Positions 28,878 through 38,808 are shown, counted from the stretch's first letter. The stretch is 64,000 nucleotides of DNA from Caldichromatium japonicum (GCF_011290485.1 NZ_CP048029.1:372001-436000), one strand, 5' to 3'. Numbers and translations: made by a program. The notes: a model not told the origin generated them from the letters alone.

Positions 28878-30185
28878 GTGACCGACATCCAACGTTTTTC
28901 AACCGCAGACCCTGGCTTTAAGGCCCAGCTCGAACGGCTGCTAGCCTGGGAATCGATCGCCGACGACCAGGTCCAGGCGACCGTCACTGAGATCATCCGC
29001 GAGATCCGCGCGCACGGCGATGCGGCACTCTTGGACTATACGGCGCGTTTCGACCGCTGGACTCCTGTCTCGGCGGCTGCCCTCGAGATCCCGCGCCCAC
29101 GCCTACAGAGGGCCTGGGAGTCGATCGCGGACGAACAACGGGCGGCGCTCAAGCTCGCTGCCGAGCGTATCCGTGCCTATGCCGAGCATCAGAAGACCAA
29201 CGGCTGGCGCTATCGCGAGCCGGATGGCACCCTGCTCGGACAACAGGTTACGCCCCTAGACCGCGTCGGTCTCTATGTCCCGGGCGGCAGGGCTGCCTAT
29301 CCCTCGTCGGTGTTGATGAATGCGATCCCCGCCAAGGTCGCCGGCGTCCCCGAGCTCATCATGGTGGTCCCAACCCCAGATGGCGAGCTCAATGACCTGG
29401 TGCTCGCCGCCGCGTTTATCGCCGGTGTGGATCGCGCCTTCGCTATCGGCGGGGCCCAGGCGATCGCTGCACTCGCCTATGGCACCCAGACCATCCCGCC
29501 GGTCGATAAGATCGTGGGTCCAGGCAACATCTATGTCGCCGCCGCCAAGCGTGCGGTCTTCGGGCGGGTGGGGATCGACATGGTCGCCGGACCCTCGGAG
29601 ATCCTGGTGATCTGCGACGGCCAGACCGATCCCGACTGGATCGCCATGGACCTCTTCTCCCAGGCCGAGCATGACGAGGACGCCCAAGCGATCCTGGTCA
29701 GTTGGGACGAGCGTTTCTTGGATCGGGTGGCGGCGAGCATCGATCGCCTGCTGCCCGGCATGGAACGCGCGCCGATCATCGCGCGGGCGCTCACTAGACG
29801 CGGCGCCCTGATCCTGGCTTGCGACCTCGATGATGCGATCGCGGTCGCCAATCTCATAGCCCCAGAACACCTGGAGCTCTCCCTCGCCGACCCCGAATCG
29901 GTCGTTGGGCGCATCCGCCATGCCGGAGCGATCTTCATGGGGCGCCATACCCCAGAGGCATTCGGTGACTATTGCGCTGGACCCAATCATGTCCTGCCGA
30001 CCTCGCGTACCGCGCGTTTTTCCTCGCCCCTGGGGGTCTATGACTTCCAGAAGCGCAGTAGTATCCTGCAGGTCTCACCCCAAGCCGCAGCGGTCCTCGC
30101 CAAGACCGCATCGATCCTGGCGCGCGGCGAGGGGCTGACCGCGCATGCCCGTTCGGCCGAATATCGTGGGAATGGTAGCTCATGA
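28878..30185 (+). CDS. hisD: Histidinol dehydrogenase
   Basis: A 435-residue zinc enzyme starting with GTG after an AGGG ribosome binding site. Family segments include [45 protein letters not shown], the catalytic EHLELS region and [10 protein letters not shown]. It oxidises histidinol to histidine in two NAD-dependent steps. It overlaps hisC by four bases. Because of the terminator and IS remnant upstream, it probably needs its own promoter. Confidence 0.96.
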   Translation: MTDIQRFSTADPGFKAQLERLLAWESIADDQVQATVTEIIREIRAHGDAALLDYTARFDRWTPVSAAALEIPRPRLQRAWESIADEQRAALKLAAERIRAYAEHQKTNGWRYREPDGTLLGQQVTPLDRVGLYVPGGRAAYPSSVLMNAIPAKVAGVPELIMVVPTPDGELNDLVLAAAFIAGVDRAFAIGGAQAIAALAYGTQTIPPVDKIVGPGNIYVAAAKRAVFGRVGIDMVAGPSEILVICDGQTDPDWIAMDLFSQAEHDEDAQAILVSWDERFLDRVAASIDRLLPGMERAPIIARALTRRGALILACDLDDAIAVANLIAPEHLELSLADPESVVGRIRHAGAIFMGRHTPEAFGDYCAGPNHVLPTSRTARFSSPLGVYDFQKRSSILQVSPQAAAVLAKTASILARGEGLTAHARSAEYRGNGSS

Positions 30186-31258
30186 GCGCGCGGCTCCAAG
30201 ACATCATCCGCCCCGAGATCGCCGCGCTTTCGGCCTATGCAGTGCCCGATGCCAGGGGGCTGATCAAGCTCGATGCGATGGAAAACCCCTACCCATTGCC
30301 CGAAAGCTTGCGCGACCCCTGGCTTGCGGTGCTTAAGGACCTTGCGCTCAACCGCTATCCGGATCCGCGCGCCCCCGAGCTTGCGTCCATGCTGCGCGAG
30401 TCGATGGGGATCCCATCCGAAGCGGGCCTGGTGCTCGGCAATGGCTCGGACGAGCTCATTCAGATGCTGGCGCTTGCGGTGGCGCGTCCTGGCGGCAAGA
30501 TCCTTGCAGTTGAGCCGAGCTTTGTCATGTACCGGCTGATCGCGCGCTTTGCCGGTTTGGACTATCTCGGCATTCCGCTCAAGGCTGATGACTTCGCGCT
30601 GGATCTAGAGGCGGTGCTTGCAGCCATCGAGCGCGAGCGCCCGTTGATTGTCTATCTCGCCTATCCCAACAACCCGAGCGGCAATCGCTTCGCCGCCGAA
30701 GATCTGGTCCAGATCATCGAGTCGGCGCCTGGGCTGGTGGTGATCGATGAGGCCTATGCCCCGTTCACCGATGCGAGTTTCCTAGGGCTGGTGGGGGACT
30801 GGGACAATCTCTTGGTTCTGCGCACCCTCTCCAAGATGGGGCTTGCTGGGATTCGGCTCGGCTATCTGGTCGGCCCCGCTGCTTGGATCGCCGAGATCGA
30901 CAAGGTTCGCCTGCCCTATAACATCAATGTCCTCAGCCAGGCGACGGCCTCATTCGCCCTGCGTCATAAGTCGGTCTTCGACGAGCAGGCTAGGCTGATC
31001 CGCGAGGAGCGCCAAAGGCTTTATCAGGGCTTAAAACAGCTCCCAGGGCTTCAGCCCTATCCCAGCGAGGCCAATTTCATCCTGGTCCGCGTGTCCCCGA
31101 GTCAGGCGGATCGCTTCTTTGCCAGGCTGTATGATGCCGGCATCCTCGTCAAGAACCTCGACGGCACCCATCCACTGCTTGCGGACTGCCTGCGGATCAC
31201 CGTCGGCACCCCGGAGGAGAACGCGCGGGTGCTTCAGGCGTTGGCGGGGTTGCTATAG
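30182..31258 (+). CDS. hisC: Histidinol-phosphate aminotransferase
   Basis: A 358-residue class I/II aminotransferase with [17 protein letters not shown] and the PLP lysine K218 in [15 protein letters not shown]. It makes histidinol phosphate from imidazole acetol phosphate. It starts within the hisD stop. The next feature downstream is a tRNA gene; a weak hairpin without T-run (GGGTA...TACCC near 31270) follows the stop. Confidence 0.95.
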   Translation: MSARLQDIIRPEIAALSAYAVPDARGLIKLDAMENPYPLPESLRDPWLAVLKDLALNRYPDPRAPELASMLRESMGIPSEAGLVLGNGSDELIQMLALAVARPGGKILAVEPSFVMYRLIARFAGLDYLGIPLKADDFALDLEAVLAAIERERPLIVYLAYPNNPSGNRFAAEDLVQIIESAPGLVVIDEAYAPFTDASFLGLVGDWDNLLVLRTLSKMGLAGIRLGYLVGPAAWIAEIDKVRLPYNINVLSQATASFALRHKSVFDEQARLIREERQRLYQGLKQLPGLQPYPSEANFILVRVSPSQADRFFARLYDAGILVKNLDGTHPLLADCLRITVGTPEENARVLQALAGLL

Positions 31259-31362
31259 GGGTTAGGGGGTAGGTGCTGCGTACCCTAGTCGGCCTTCTTT
31301 GACGCCGAGTCTTCAAGGCGGTGTGCTGCCTGCTCAACGACGCAGTTTCGGGGCCCTGGGTC

Positions 31363-31391
31363 TTGTCAGGGTCAACCGATGCAGCTAACAT
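31363..31391 (+). promoter_or_regulatory. Sigma-70 promoter of the tRNA-Val gene
   Basis: TTGTCA (31363-31368) and TAACAT (31386-31391) are separated by exactly 17 bases, five and four of six matches to the consensus hexamers. The predicted start lies about seven bases before the tRNA 5' end, as expected for a short tRNA leader. Confidence 0.6.
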
Positions 31392-31404
31392 TTGCCTCCT
31401 ACAT

Positions 31405-31479
31405 GGGCGCATAGCTCAGCGGGAGAGCACTGCCTTCACACGGCAGGGGTCACAGGTTCAATCCCTGTTGCGCCCACCA
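31405..31479 (+). tRNA. tRNA-Val (anticodon CAC)
   Basis: A 75-base cloverleaf. The acceptor arms GGGCGCA (31405-31411) and TGCGCCC (31469-31475) pair perfectly, and ACCA is encoded. The anticodon stem CTGCC/GGCAG encloses loop TTCACAC with anticodon CAC, reading GUG valine codons. The T arm ACAGGTTCAATCCCTGT carries the standard GTTCAATCC. Confidence 0.95.
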
Positions 31480-31502
31480 TACCCGCATCATGGCGCGCAA
31501 GC

Positions 31503-31919
31503 ATGCGCGAGTCCATTCATCTTGCCTCACACTGTCCACAGGAACTCATCGACATCACCGATCGCGTGCGGACCATTGTGACGCGCAGCGGCATCCGCGA
31601 TGGCCTAGTCAATGTCTATGCCCAGGGGGCGACGGCAGCGATCATGATCCAAGAGAACTGGGATGATAGCGTCCAGTTGGATGTCATCGATCTCTTGAGC
31701 CGCCTGATCCCCAAGGGCGTCTGGCGCCATGATCGACAAGACGGCAACGGTGATGCCCATCTTAAGGCCGGTCTCATCGGCCCCTCCGAGACCATCCCCT
31801 TGATCGCGGGCGAGTTGGGGCTGTCGCGCTGGCAGAATATCTTTTTTTGCGAGTTCGACGGCCCCCGCTCGGACCGACGGGTCCTCGTCACCGTTTTGTC
31901 TGATTTGCCGCGCGGATAG
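31503..31919 (+). CDS. YjbQ/UPF0047-family protein
   Basis: A 138-residue protein with DGLVNVYAQGATAAIMIQEN, RHDRQDGNGDAHLKAGLIGPSE and WQNIFFCEFDGPR, the conserved blocks of the YjbQ/UPF0047 family. Family members have been reported to have weak thiamine phosphate synthase activity; the true role is unclear. The start at 31503 lies 23 bases after the tRNA; an in-frame extension back through the tRNA gene is rejected. Confidence 0.85.
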   Translation: MRESIHLASHCPQELIDITDRVRTIVTRSGIRDGLVNVYAQGATAAIMIQENWDDSVQLDVIDLLSRLIPKGVWRHDRQDGNGDAHLKAGLIGPSETIPLIAGELGLSRWQNIFFCEFDGPRSDRRVLVTVLSDLPRG

Positions 31920-31976
31920 GTCCAGCGTGATGGGGTGCTGTTGACTGCGTGCCGCCCAAGGTCTAGGAGCGCAGAG

Positions 31977-34900
31977 ATGGCAAGCACCTCTAGCCCACCC
32001 CTCCCGCCAGGCGCTAGAGATCCGGCGCTGGTTCAAACGGCCAGCCCTGAATCTGTTGCGCGCCTGTTTCGTGCCCGAGTCTTCAAACCTGCCGAGGGCG
32101 TCTTTCTCTTTCATCCGCGCGCCATCGAACGAATCCTCGCCGATGAGCTCGATCCCCGGGGCGATGCCGGCGCAATCCCAAGCCTTGGCTATCATGTGAT
32201 GTCGCGCGCGGCCTTTTTGTCCGCACTCGAGGAGGAAAACCCTGAGGCCCTGACCGTCATCGAGGTCTTGGATCTCCCTGATTCGGTGATCTTGTTGCCC
32301 TTGCCGGGGGAGCTGCCGACTGAAGAGACGGCCCTCATCCAGCTATGGCGAGATTATTGGGCGCGCCGCTTCGAGGGGGAGGTGGCACGTATCTGGCAGC
32401 AGGCGCGCGATCGCGACCCGGAGCCCAACGCTTTTGGTCCAACCAGTTTGCGCCGGCTGGTCGGCGAGACCGCCTGGTTCGAGCTTAAGGAGGTGCTGAT
32501 CCAGGACGGCGTCATCCCCTCAGGGGTGGACGACCCCTGGGTTTGCCGGTCATTCGTTGCCTTGATGGTGCGCCTGCGTTATTTCACCCCAGGGACGCGC
32601 GGCTATTGGTTTCCGGCAATCCAGAACTGGTCGGCGCTCGATGACTGGGTGCGGGCAGGGGGGTTGGATTGGCCGCCGCCGAGCCTCGATGGACCCCTGC
32701 CCGAGGCGCTGCTTGCCGCCCGCCCCGATCCACTCTGCGGCCATCCGACCCGGCTTGTACACTTGCCGTCTGGTCTGCTCTGCGGTCGCTCAGATGTCGA
32801 CCTGCGGCTTTACCGCGGTCGGGGGGGCGAGGCATCGAACTCAGCATTTCATACCCAACCTCCGCAGGATGCGTCCCAGATGGGACTGCCTGGGGCGCAG
32901 GATGTGCGTCCCCTCGCCGACCGAGTAGGCTGCATGAGATCGACCTTTCAGCTGAGCCGCTGGGCGAGTGCGCTCGAACAGGGGTTTGGACCACACTACG
33001 CCGAGGGCCTGGTGCGTTTCCTGGAGGCATTGTTCGTTGCCATCCTGGGTCTTGCGAGTCCGCTCCTTGGTCTGACGCGGTTGACGCGGAGGTTTCAGCC
33101 GGCGCTTGAGCTGCAATTGTTCGTCCTGGCCCTAAGGCGCGCCCAACGCGCTGAACAGGCAGGGCGCTATGGATCGGCGATCCATCAGCTCGCGCTCGCG
33201 CGTGAGTCATTGCTCGTGCTCGCCGATCCAAGCTCGCCCGAGGCCGAGCGGGTCCTGGCGCTGATTGCCCAACGTCAGCAGGGCGCGGAGTCGTCGCTGT
33301 CCCAGGCGCTGCTTGCCGCTTGGCCGCTCAATCCAGGGCGGGCGCGTGAGCTGAGGTCGTTGATCGCGCATCTGGGCGATACGCGGCAGGCGCACGGCAC
33401 GGCGGTGCAATGGGTCCTGGATGACCTGGAGGAAGCGCTGAGAGAACGCTCGCAGGTCTATTATGAGATGCAGCCCCTGCGCTGGCTCCTTGGCCGCGGC
33501 CCCTTGCGCCGACCCTTGCCCCTTCAGGCCGATCTGCGGGCATTGCGTGCGCTCGAGTCCGCCCAAGCCCACCTTGAGTGGATCAACTGGCCGCCTACCG
33601 AGATCGAGCGCTTGATCCGCCCGCTTGCGGCACTCGCTGCAGTCATCCGCTCGCGTCTTGAACGAGGGCTCGTCCCGCGTCTGAGCGAAGCCCTGAACCA
33701 GGCGGGCTTCATCGCCCGCGATCACCGCGAGATGGTGGCCTTCAACAAGCTCTTGCGCGAGCTCTTGGATGTCATCGAACGCCGCCGGCATTTCAGGTTC
33801 ACCGATGTGCGCGACCTGGTCGCTCGCAACCCTTTGCGCCTACCCGATGTCAGCCTCGCCGAGTGGCTCAAGGGCGATCGGCTGGATCGTTTCGATCGCC
33901 AGGCCGCACGTCTCTTACCAGGGCTCTATCGCCCCGGCGAGATCTATCTCAAGGGTCTGCAACGCCTCTCCGCCCCGTTGTTCGGGACGCCGCTGGGCCG
34001 GTTGCTCGTGCGCCATCTCCTCCTACCGGTAGGCGTTGCCTTTTTGCTCTTAAAGACCCTGGACATCCTCATCGGCATCCTGCCGATGCTGGAGGCAACC
34101 TTTCATCTCACCAGCCTGTGGTTGATCCTTGGGTTGGGCCTGTTGCTCAATGCCCTGGTCTATACCCGCTCCGGGCGCATCGGGGTCTATCTCCTGCTGC
34201 GCGTACTCTGGTGGACGCTGCGCTTGCTTCTCTTCGATGGCCTCAGGCGTTTCATGCGCTGGCCGCCAGTGCGCCTGCTCATCGAGACCGAGCTCGTACG
34301 CGGGCTCAATCGCAACCTGGTGCAGCCCTTCTTGAGCGGGGCACTGCTGGTCGTGCCAATACTGGCCCTTTTCAGTGTGATCCGCGGCGACCTGATCGAA
34401 CCCAATGTTTCGCTCATCGCCCTGACCCTGCTTCTGGGTATCCTGGTGCGCAATACCCCGGGCGGGCGGCGTCTGCTCGATGATCTGATCAGCGGGCTGG
34501 GGCGGTTCATCCGCCGGCTCAACCAGACCCTGGTCATTGGCTTGATCCAGGAGCTGCTCGCCTTGTTCAAGGAGCTGACTCGGCGCTTCCAGCAGGGCCT
34601 GCATTGGATCGAGGAGCTCTTAAGCCACAGACAAGGCGAGTCCTGGCCGGAGCTCTTGGTCAAATCGGTGTTGGCACCGGTATGGCGGCTGTGCGAATGG
34701 CTGTTCCAGTTCTATCTCACCGTCTTGGTCGAGCCTCAGATCAACCCGATCAAGCACTTCCCGCTGGTGACCGTGGCGCATAAATTGATGCTGCCCTTTT
34801 TGCCCTGGATCACCCTGCTCATGGTTGAGGCTCTCGATCCCGTGTTACCGAAATGGATCAGCCTCCCCTTCGTCACCCTGACTATCCTGCTCTTGCCTGG

Positions 34901-35570
34901 ATTGGCTGGGTTTCTGGTCTGGGAGCTCAAGGAGAACTGGCGCCTCTATGCCGCCAATCATCAACAGGCGACCCCAGGGTTTGCCGTCCGACCCGGGCTC
35001 TACGCCGTTCAATCCGATGGTTTGGTAAGGACAGCGCTTGAGCCCGCGATCGTCGGCACCCACGGCGAGACCCTGCGCGCCTTTTTGCGCCGTGGTTTTC
35101 ACAGCGGGACCCAGCCCAAGGCCTTCGACCGTCTGCGACGCGCCTTGCGTCGCCAGGGCGAGGGATCCGAACAGTCCCCCCAGCGCCTGCGCGAGGCCCA
35201 GCGCCAGCTCTTCGAGGTCAACCGCCTTATCTCGGCCTTTTGCGACCGCGAGCTGGTCTATGCCCTGCGCCGCCGTGCCCAGGATCCCGAGTGCGCCCTC
35301 AAGGAGGTGCGCATGCGCCGACCGCGTCTGGCAACCGCCTCCTTTGCGGTTACCCTTGATCTGCGGCTTAAACCCTCCCATGAAGTGACGCGGTTGGAGC
35401 TTGCCTTGGATGTCGCCTGGCGTGCGCCAGATCTGCTCCTACACGCCCGCTTGCGGCGTGGCGGGAAGGGCTTGGATGCGCGCTCGCTGGCCAAGATCCA
35501 GGAGGATCTGCGGGCCTTCGGCGCGCGCGCCGGGGCAAGCGAGATCGCGATCGATCTAAGCGAGGATTGA
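31977..35570 (+). CDS. Large membrane protein of unknown function
   Basis: A 1197-residue protein starting at ATG 31977 behind TAGGAG. No known domain was recognised. The first 650 residues or so are soluble, with leucine- and arginine-rich helical stretches. Hydrophobic segments cluster between about residues 675 and 980 (LLLPVGVAFLLLKTLDILIG, LWLILGLGLLLNALVY, GALLVVPILALFSVI, LTLLLGILV, FVTLTILLLPGLAGFLV). A cytoplasmic-looking C-terminal 200 residues ends in AIDLSED. It stands alone between the YjbQ-like gene and a small gene. Confidence 0.85.
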   Translation: MASTSSPPLPPGARDPALVQTASPESVARLFRARVFKPAEGVFLFHPRAIERILADELDPRGDAGAIPSLGYHVMSRAAFLSALEEENPEALTVIEVLDLPDSVILLPLPGELPTEETALIQLWRDYWARRFEGEVARIWQQARDRDPEPNAFGPTSLRRLVGETAWFELKEVLIQDGVIPSGVDDPWVCRSFVALMVRLRYFTPGTRGYWFPAIQNWSALDDWVRAGGLDWPPPSLDGPLPEALLAARPDPLCGHPTRLVHLPSGLLCGRSDVDLRLYRGRGGEASNSAFHTQPPQDASQMGLPGAQDVRPLADRVGCMRSTFQLSRWASALEQGFGPHYAEGLVRFLEALFVAILGLASPLLGLTRLTRRFQPALELQLFVLALRRAQRAEQAGRYGSAIHQLALARESLLVLADPSSPEAERVLALIAQRQQGAESSLSQALLAAWPLNPGRARELRSLIAHLGDTRQAHGTAVQWVLDDLEEALRERSQVYYEMQPLRWLLGRGPLRRPLPLQADLRALRALESAQAHLEWINWPPTEIERLIRPLAALAAVIRSRLERGLVPRLSEALNQAGFIARDHREMVAFNKLLRELLDVIERRRHFRFTDVRDLVARNPLRLPDVSLAEWLKGDRLDRFDRQAARLLPGLYRPGEIYLKGLQRLSAPLFGTPLGRLLVRHLLLPVGVAFLLLKTLDILIGILPMLEATFHLTSLWLILGLGLLLNALVYTRSGRIGVYLLLRVLWWTLRLLLFDGLRRFMRWPPVRLLIETELVRGLNRNLVQPFLSGALLVVPILALFSVIRGDLIEPNVSLIALTLLLGILVRNTPGGRRLLDDLISGLGRFIRRLNQTLVIGLIQELLALFKELTRRFQQGLHWIEELLSHRQGESWPELLVKSVLAPVWRLCEWLFQFYLTVLVEPQINPIKHFPLVTVAHKLMLPFLPWITLLMVEALDPVLPKWISLPFVTLTILLLPGLAGFLVWELKENWRLYAANHQQATPGFAVRPGLYAVQSDGLVRTALEPAIVGTHGETLRAFLRRGFHSGTQPKAFDRLRRALRRQGEGSEQSPQRLREAQRQLFEVNRLISAFCDRELVYALRRRAQDPECALKEVRMRRPRLATASFAVTLDLRLKPSHEVTRLELALDVAWRAPDLLLHARLRRGGKGLDARSLAKIQEDLRAFGARAGASEIAIDLSED

Positions 35571-35741
35571 GATTCTCCCTCTGAAGGGCGAGGCGTGTCG
35601 TGCATTGGGTCAAAGGACTTGGCGGTGACCCAGGCGGTTTGATGGAATGGCGCAATCCGCTGGAATGGATCTATGTTCCGGCCTTCAAGAGAGAAGGCAT
35701 TTTGCCACTTGACTGACCACTCCCGAATCATTGCCTGAGCC

Positions 35742-36077
35742 ATGCACTATCGTGTCTTTTATCTGTTTGAGCGTACTGGCGAGTCGCTCTCGTCCATGCG
35801 CGCCATCGAGATGAGCGCCAAGGCCATTTGCGAGCAGCTCGTCCCTCGGCTGCAGACCGAGGACGACTATCTGGGACTGATCGATGGGCGCGATACCACC
35901 CTCCAGATCCTTTATGACCCGGCCAATCGGCGATATTGGGTCGAGCTGCCGATCGATGCGGCTAAGGCGTCCTATGGGCGCTATATGGCCTTAGAGGAGC
36001 TTAAGACCTTTTTGCTCGCACTCCCCGAGCGCTTCGGTCAGGACTCGCTCCCTGGACTTGAATATCGTCCTTGGTGA
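35742..36077 (+). CDS. Small hypothetical protein
   Basis: A 111-residue, mildly acidic protein (MHYRVFYLFERTGESLSSM...), without signal peptide or membrane segment. No family was recognised. Coding looks genuine from codon style and lack of competing frame. It lies 170 bases after the large membrane protein gene, a spacer with no other feature seen, and converges on the DUF1566 gene. A 7-bp inverted repeat GAATATC/GATATTC (36060-36084) spans the shared 3' ends without a T-run. Confidence 0.65.
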   Translation: MHYRVFYLFERTGESLSSMRAIEMSAKAICEQLVPRLQTEDDYLGLIDGRDTTLQILYDPANRRYWVELPIDAAKASYGRYMALEELKTFLLALPERFGQDSLPGLEYRPW

Positions 36078-36082
36078 GATAT

Positions 36083-36667
36083 TCAGGGTCCTTGTATAGT
36101 CCCCCGCACAAGCCGGACGCGACCGTTCTGCGCGGTGCCGACCCGAAACGGCTGGCCGGTAAAAAAGCTCACCGCCCAGACTCGCCCGACCCCTCCCGTA
36201 TCGACGGAGGATGACCAGAAAAGGACCCCGGGGGTATTGGGAAAGACCTGGGGATTGATCGCCGGCCCATCGTGACAGCGCTCGACGATGGTCATCAGCT
36301 CATCGCCGGTCGGCAGGCGCCAGCCATCCCCCGTCTGCTCGGCTTGTTTAACCGCCTCTTTCCAGGTATGTACAGTCGGGCGTCCGGCACAGGTCTTAGA
36401 TGCGGCATCCCACTGCTGACCGAGGGCGCAGCGCTGCCACTCCAATCCTGTGCGCTCATGCCTGACCACCGCACCCCCTTCGAGCTGGGTGAACTCGGTC
36501 GATGGCGCGGTCTCTGCCAGCCCCTTGAAACAGGCATCGTTCGCCGGCGGGATCTCTTGCGAGCGGACCTCAGCCCCCGCCCAGAGCGCGATCATCCAGA
36601 GAACACAACGCCCGATATGGTTGAGCACTGCAATACCCGTTGAAACACGCTCATGGCGATTGGGCAA
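36083..36667 (-). CDS. Exported DUF1566-domain protein
   Basis: 194 residues with a signal peptide-like segment (VLWMIALWAGAEVRSQE). The Lcl/DUF1566 pattern follows: TGLEWQRCALGQ, WKEAVKQAE, GDGWRLPTGDELMTIV, FWSSS and GRVWAVSFFTGQ. Such domains are found in secreted or surface proteins of unknown role. The annotated start is a TTG; the GTG at 36628, which begins just before the hydrophobic segment, is a good alternative. Confidence 0.78.
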   Translation of the reverse strand: MPNRHERVSTGIAVLNHIGRCVLWMIALWAGAEVRSQEIPPANDACFKGLAETAPSTEFTQLEGGAVVRHERTGLEWQRCALGQQWDAASKTCAGRPTVHTWKEAVKQAEQTGDGWRLPTGDELMTIVERCHDGPAINPQVFPNTPGVLFWSSSVDTGGVGRVWAVSFFTGQPFRVGTAQNGRVRLVRGTIQGP

Positions 36668-36737
36668 AATTCATATATCCTTAGGGTCTGATCGCATCGA
36701 GTCTCGATCCAGTGCCCAAACATCATAGGAGTCTCGC

Positions 36738-37160
36738 ATGAATCAGCAAACAGCCGCGACCCCTGAGCTCGCCTCGCCCACCACTATTGTCTTTCCCGAA
36801 GGTATTCCCGGTTTCGAGCACCTGAAGACCTATCGTCTCACCTATTCGGATACCGAAGGGGGGCGTATATACCGGTTGCGTCCCGAAGATGACCCAGAGA
36901 TCGAGTTCACCCTGGTCGATCCGCAGTTCTATGCGCTCAATTATGTCCTTGCGCTCGATGACACCGAACAATCATTGCTGCAAGCTGAACATCCCGAGGA
37001 GATCCTTGTATTGCTCATGCTGTGGAAGGATACCGAAGGCACGGCCGGCGGCTTGCATGCCAATATCGCCGGCCCCATCCTCATCAATGTCGCCAAAGGA
37101 CTGGGGATGCAAAAGATCATCGGCAACCCGCGGATGGAGCTCAGCATCTCCAATGCTTGA
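36738..37160 (+). CDS. fliW: Flagellar assembly factor FliW
   Basis: 140 residues with IVFPEGIPGFEHLKTYRL, FYALNYVLALDD and the C-terminal LHANIAGPILINVAKGLGMQ. FliW binds flagellin and, where CsrA is present, relieves or promotes CsrA control of flagellin translation. AGGAG lies five bases before the ATG. No csrA or flagellin gene is adjacent. The rhodanese gene begins inside its last codons. Confidence 0.92.
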   Translation: MNQQTAATPELASPTTIVFPEGIPGFEHLKTYRLTYSDTEGGRIYRLRPEDDPEIEFTLVDPQFYALNYVLALDDTEQSLLQAEHPEEILVLLMLWKDTEGTAGGLHANIAGPILINVAKGLGMQKIIGNPRMELSISNA

Positions 37161-37683
37161 GACAGCATCCCGAGGATGCCTGGATCTGAGGCCCAGAGAG
37201 CGAGAGGTTAAGAGCCCGTTGAAGACCTTTTTGGAGCTGATTCGCCATTGCCTCACCGAGGTCCGCGAGGTCATGCCCTGGGATCTTGCGGAGCGCATCC
37301 GCGAGAATCCGGAGCTCTTGATCATCGATGTGCGCGAACCCTATGAGTTCGAGGCGATGCACATCCCAGGATCGCTCAATGTCCCGCGCGGGATATTGGA
37401 ATCGGCCTGCGAATGGGACTATGAAGAGACCATCCCCGAGCTCGTACAGGCGCGCGAGCGCGAGATCGTGGTCGTCTGCCGCTCGGGTTATCGGAGCATC
37501 CTGGCGGCGCACTCGCTCAATCTACTCGGTTATCAAAACGTCGCCTCGCTCAAGCTCGGGCTGCGCGGCTGGAAGGACGATGAGCAACCGCTAGTCGATG
37601 GAACGAACCAGCCCGTGGACCTGGATCTGGCGGATGACTATTTCACCCCCAAGCTGCGCCCCGACCAGCGCCGTCCTGCTTGA
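37153..37683 (+). CDS. Rhodanese-domain protein
   Basis: About 176 residues with one rhodanese domain: LLIIDVREPYEFEAMHIPGSLNVPRG, and the active-site loop VVVCRSGYRSILAAHSLNLLGY with a cysteine. It could transfer sulfane sulfur or be a general sulfurtransferase. The ATG at 37153 overlaps the fliW 3' end by eight bases; a later TTG (37219) is an alternative start. The stop overlaps the next ATG by one base. Confidence 0.88.
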   Translation: MLETASRGCLDLRPREREVKSPLKTFLELIRHCLTEVREVMPWDLAERIRENPELLIIDVREPYEFEAMHIPGSLNVPRGILESACEWDYEETIPELVQAREREIVVVCRSGYRSILAAHSLNLLGYQNVASLKLGLRGWKDDEQPLVDGTNQPVDLDLADDYFTPKLRPDQRRPA

Positions 37684-37928
37684 TGTCAGACCCCTTCGCT
37701 CACCCAAGCCCTGAACAGCGCCATGAGATGATCGCGGTCGCGGCCTATTATCTGGCCGAGCGCCGCGGCTTTGCCCCTGGTCATGCCGAGGCCGATTGGC
37801 TCAGGGCCGAACAGGTGATCGATGCCCTGATCGCCAGCCGTTCGTTGCGCGCCGGTCAGGATCAGGTTGAACAGCGCCAGACCATCCGCAATGCCCTGAT
37901 CCTGCGTCAGGCCGAGATCGGCGTTTGA
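37683..37928 (+). CDS. DUF2934-family small protein
   Basis: 81 residues: RHEMIAVAAYYLAERRGFAPGHAEADWLRAEQVIDALI fits the DUF2934 pattern (IA..AY..AE.RGF..GH...DWL.AE). Function unknown; such small proteins are common in sulfur-oxidising and photosynthetic proteobacteria. It is coupled to the rhodanese gene (TGATG) and ends six bases before rsmA. Confidence 0.8.
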   Translation: MSDPFAHPSPEQRHEMIAVAAYYLAERRGFAPGHAEADWLRAEQVIDALIASRSLRAGQDQVEQRQTIRNALILRQAEIGV

Positions 37929-37934
37929 GCCGTG

Positions 37935-38729
37935 ATGGGGCACCGTGCGCGTAAGCGCTTTGGGCAAAATTTCCTCCATGACCCCCAGGTCATCCGTCGC
38001 CTACTCGCCGCGATCGCCGTCCAGCCAGGCGATCATGTCGTCGAGATCGGCCCGGGACAGGGGGCGTTGACCTGGGGTCTATTGGAGCAGGCGAAGCGGC
38101 TCGATGTCATCGAGCTCGATCGCGACCTGATCGCGCCGTTGCGTGAGCGCCTGGGGGTATCAGAAAGGCTTTTGATCCACCAAGGCGATGCACTCGAGTT
38201 TGATCTGCACGCCTTGACCTCGAGACCTGCCGAATTGCGCATCGTCGGTAATCTGCCCTATAACATCTCAACCCCATTGCTCTTTCATCTACTTGCTCAG
38301 CTTGCGCTCATTCGCGACCTGCACCTGATGTTGCAAAAAGAGGTCGTGGAGCGTATCGCCGCTTCCCCAGGCAGTAAGACATACGGGCGCCTGTCGATTA
38401 TGGTCCAGACCCATTGCGCGGCGATCAACCTGTTTCGCATCGGCCCCGGCGCCTTTAAACCCGTCCCTAAGGTCGAGTCGGCCTTTTTGCGCCTGATCCC
38501 CTGGCGCCCGCTGCGCTATCCGCTCGCCGACCCCGGCCTGCACGCCCGCATCGTCGCTGCCGCCTTTGGCCAGCGGCGCAAGACCCTGCGCAATAGTCTA
38601 GAGGGGCTGGTCCCCGTGGAACTGATCGAACGGGCCGGACTCAATCCCCAGGCGCGTGCTGAGAGGATCGATGTCGAAGGCTATGCGCGCTTGGCCAATC
38701 TCGCCGCGGACGCAGTGACAGCTAGCTGA
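37935..38729 (+). CDS. rsmA: 16S rRNA (A1518/A1519) dimethyltransferase RsmA (KsgA)
   Basis: 264 residues beginning MGHRARKRFGQNFLHD. SAM motif VVEIGPGQGALTWGL and catalytic motif IVGNLPYNISTPLLF are present, with FKPVPKVESAFLRL further on. It dimethylates two adjacent adenosines in helix 45 during 30S maturation. A GTG one codon upstream is also possible. Confidence 0.96.
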   Translation: MGHRARKRFGQNFLHDPQVIRRLLAAIAVQPGDHVVEIGPGQGALTWGLLEQAKRLDVIELDRDLIAPLRERLGVSERLLIHQGDALEFDLHALTSRPAELRIVGNLPYNISTPLLFHLLAQLALIRDLHLMLQKEVVERIAASPGSKTYGRLSIMVQTHCAAINLFRIGPGAFKPVPKVESAFLRLIPWRPLRYPLADPGLHARIVAAAFGQRRKTLRNSLEGLVPVELIERAGLNPQARAERIDVEGYARLANLAADAVTAS

Positions 38730-38808
38730 GCTGAATCAGCAGCACCCTCAAGCGATGGGTCAAGGCGCCGTTAAAGAAGGTATGCCCACTGGCATTGGAG
38801 CAAATCTG

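Noticed and set aside
27917-28921. Plus-strand open frame across the IS630 element (334 codons)
   Set aside because: It runs antisense to a recognisable DDE transposase and into hisD; no protein features of its own.
31392-31502. N-terminal extension of the YjbQ-family gene through the tRNA
   Set aside because: The in-frame extension overlaps a perfect tRNA-Val gene; the ATG at 31503 gives the normal family length.
37219-37683. Later TTG start for the rhodanese gene as the only start
   Set aside because: Possible, but the ATG at 37153 overlapping fliW is the stronger codon and fits coupling, so it was kept as an alternative only.
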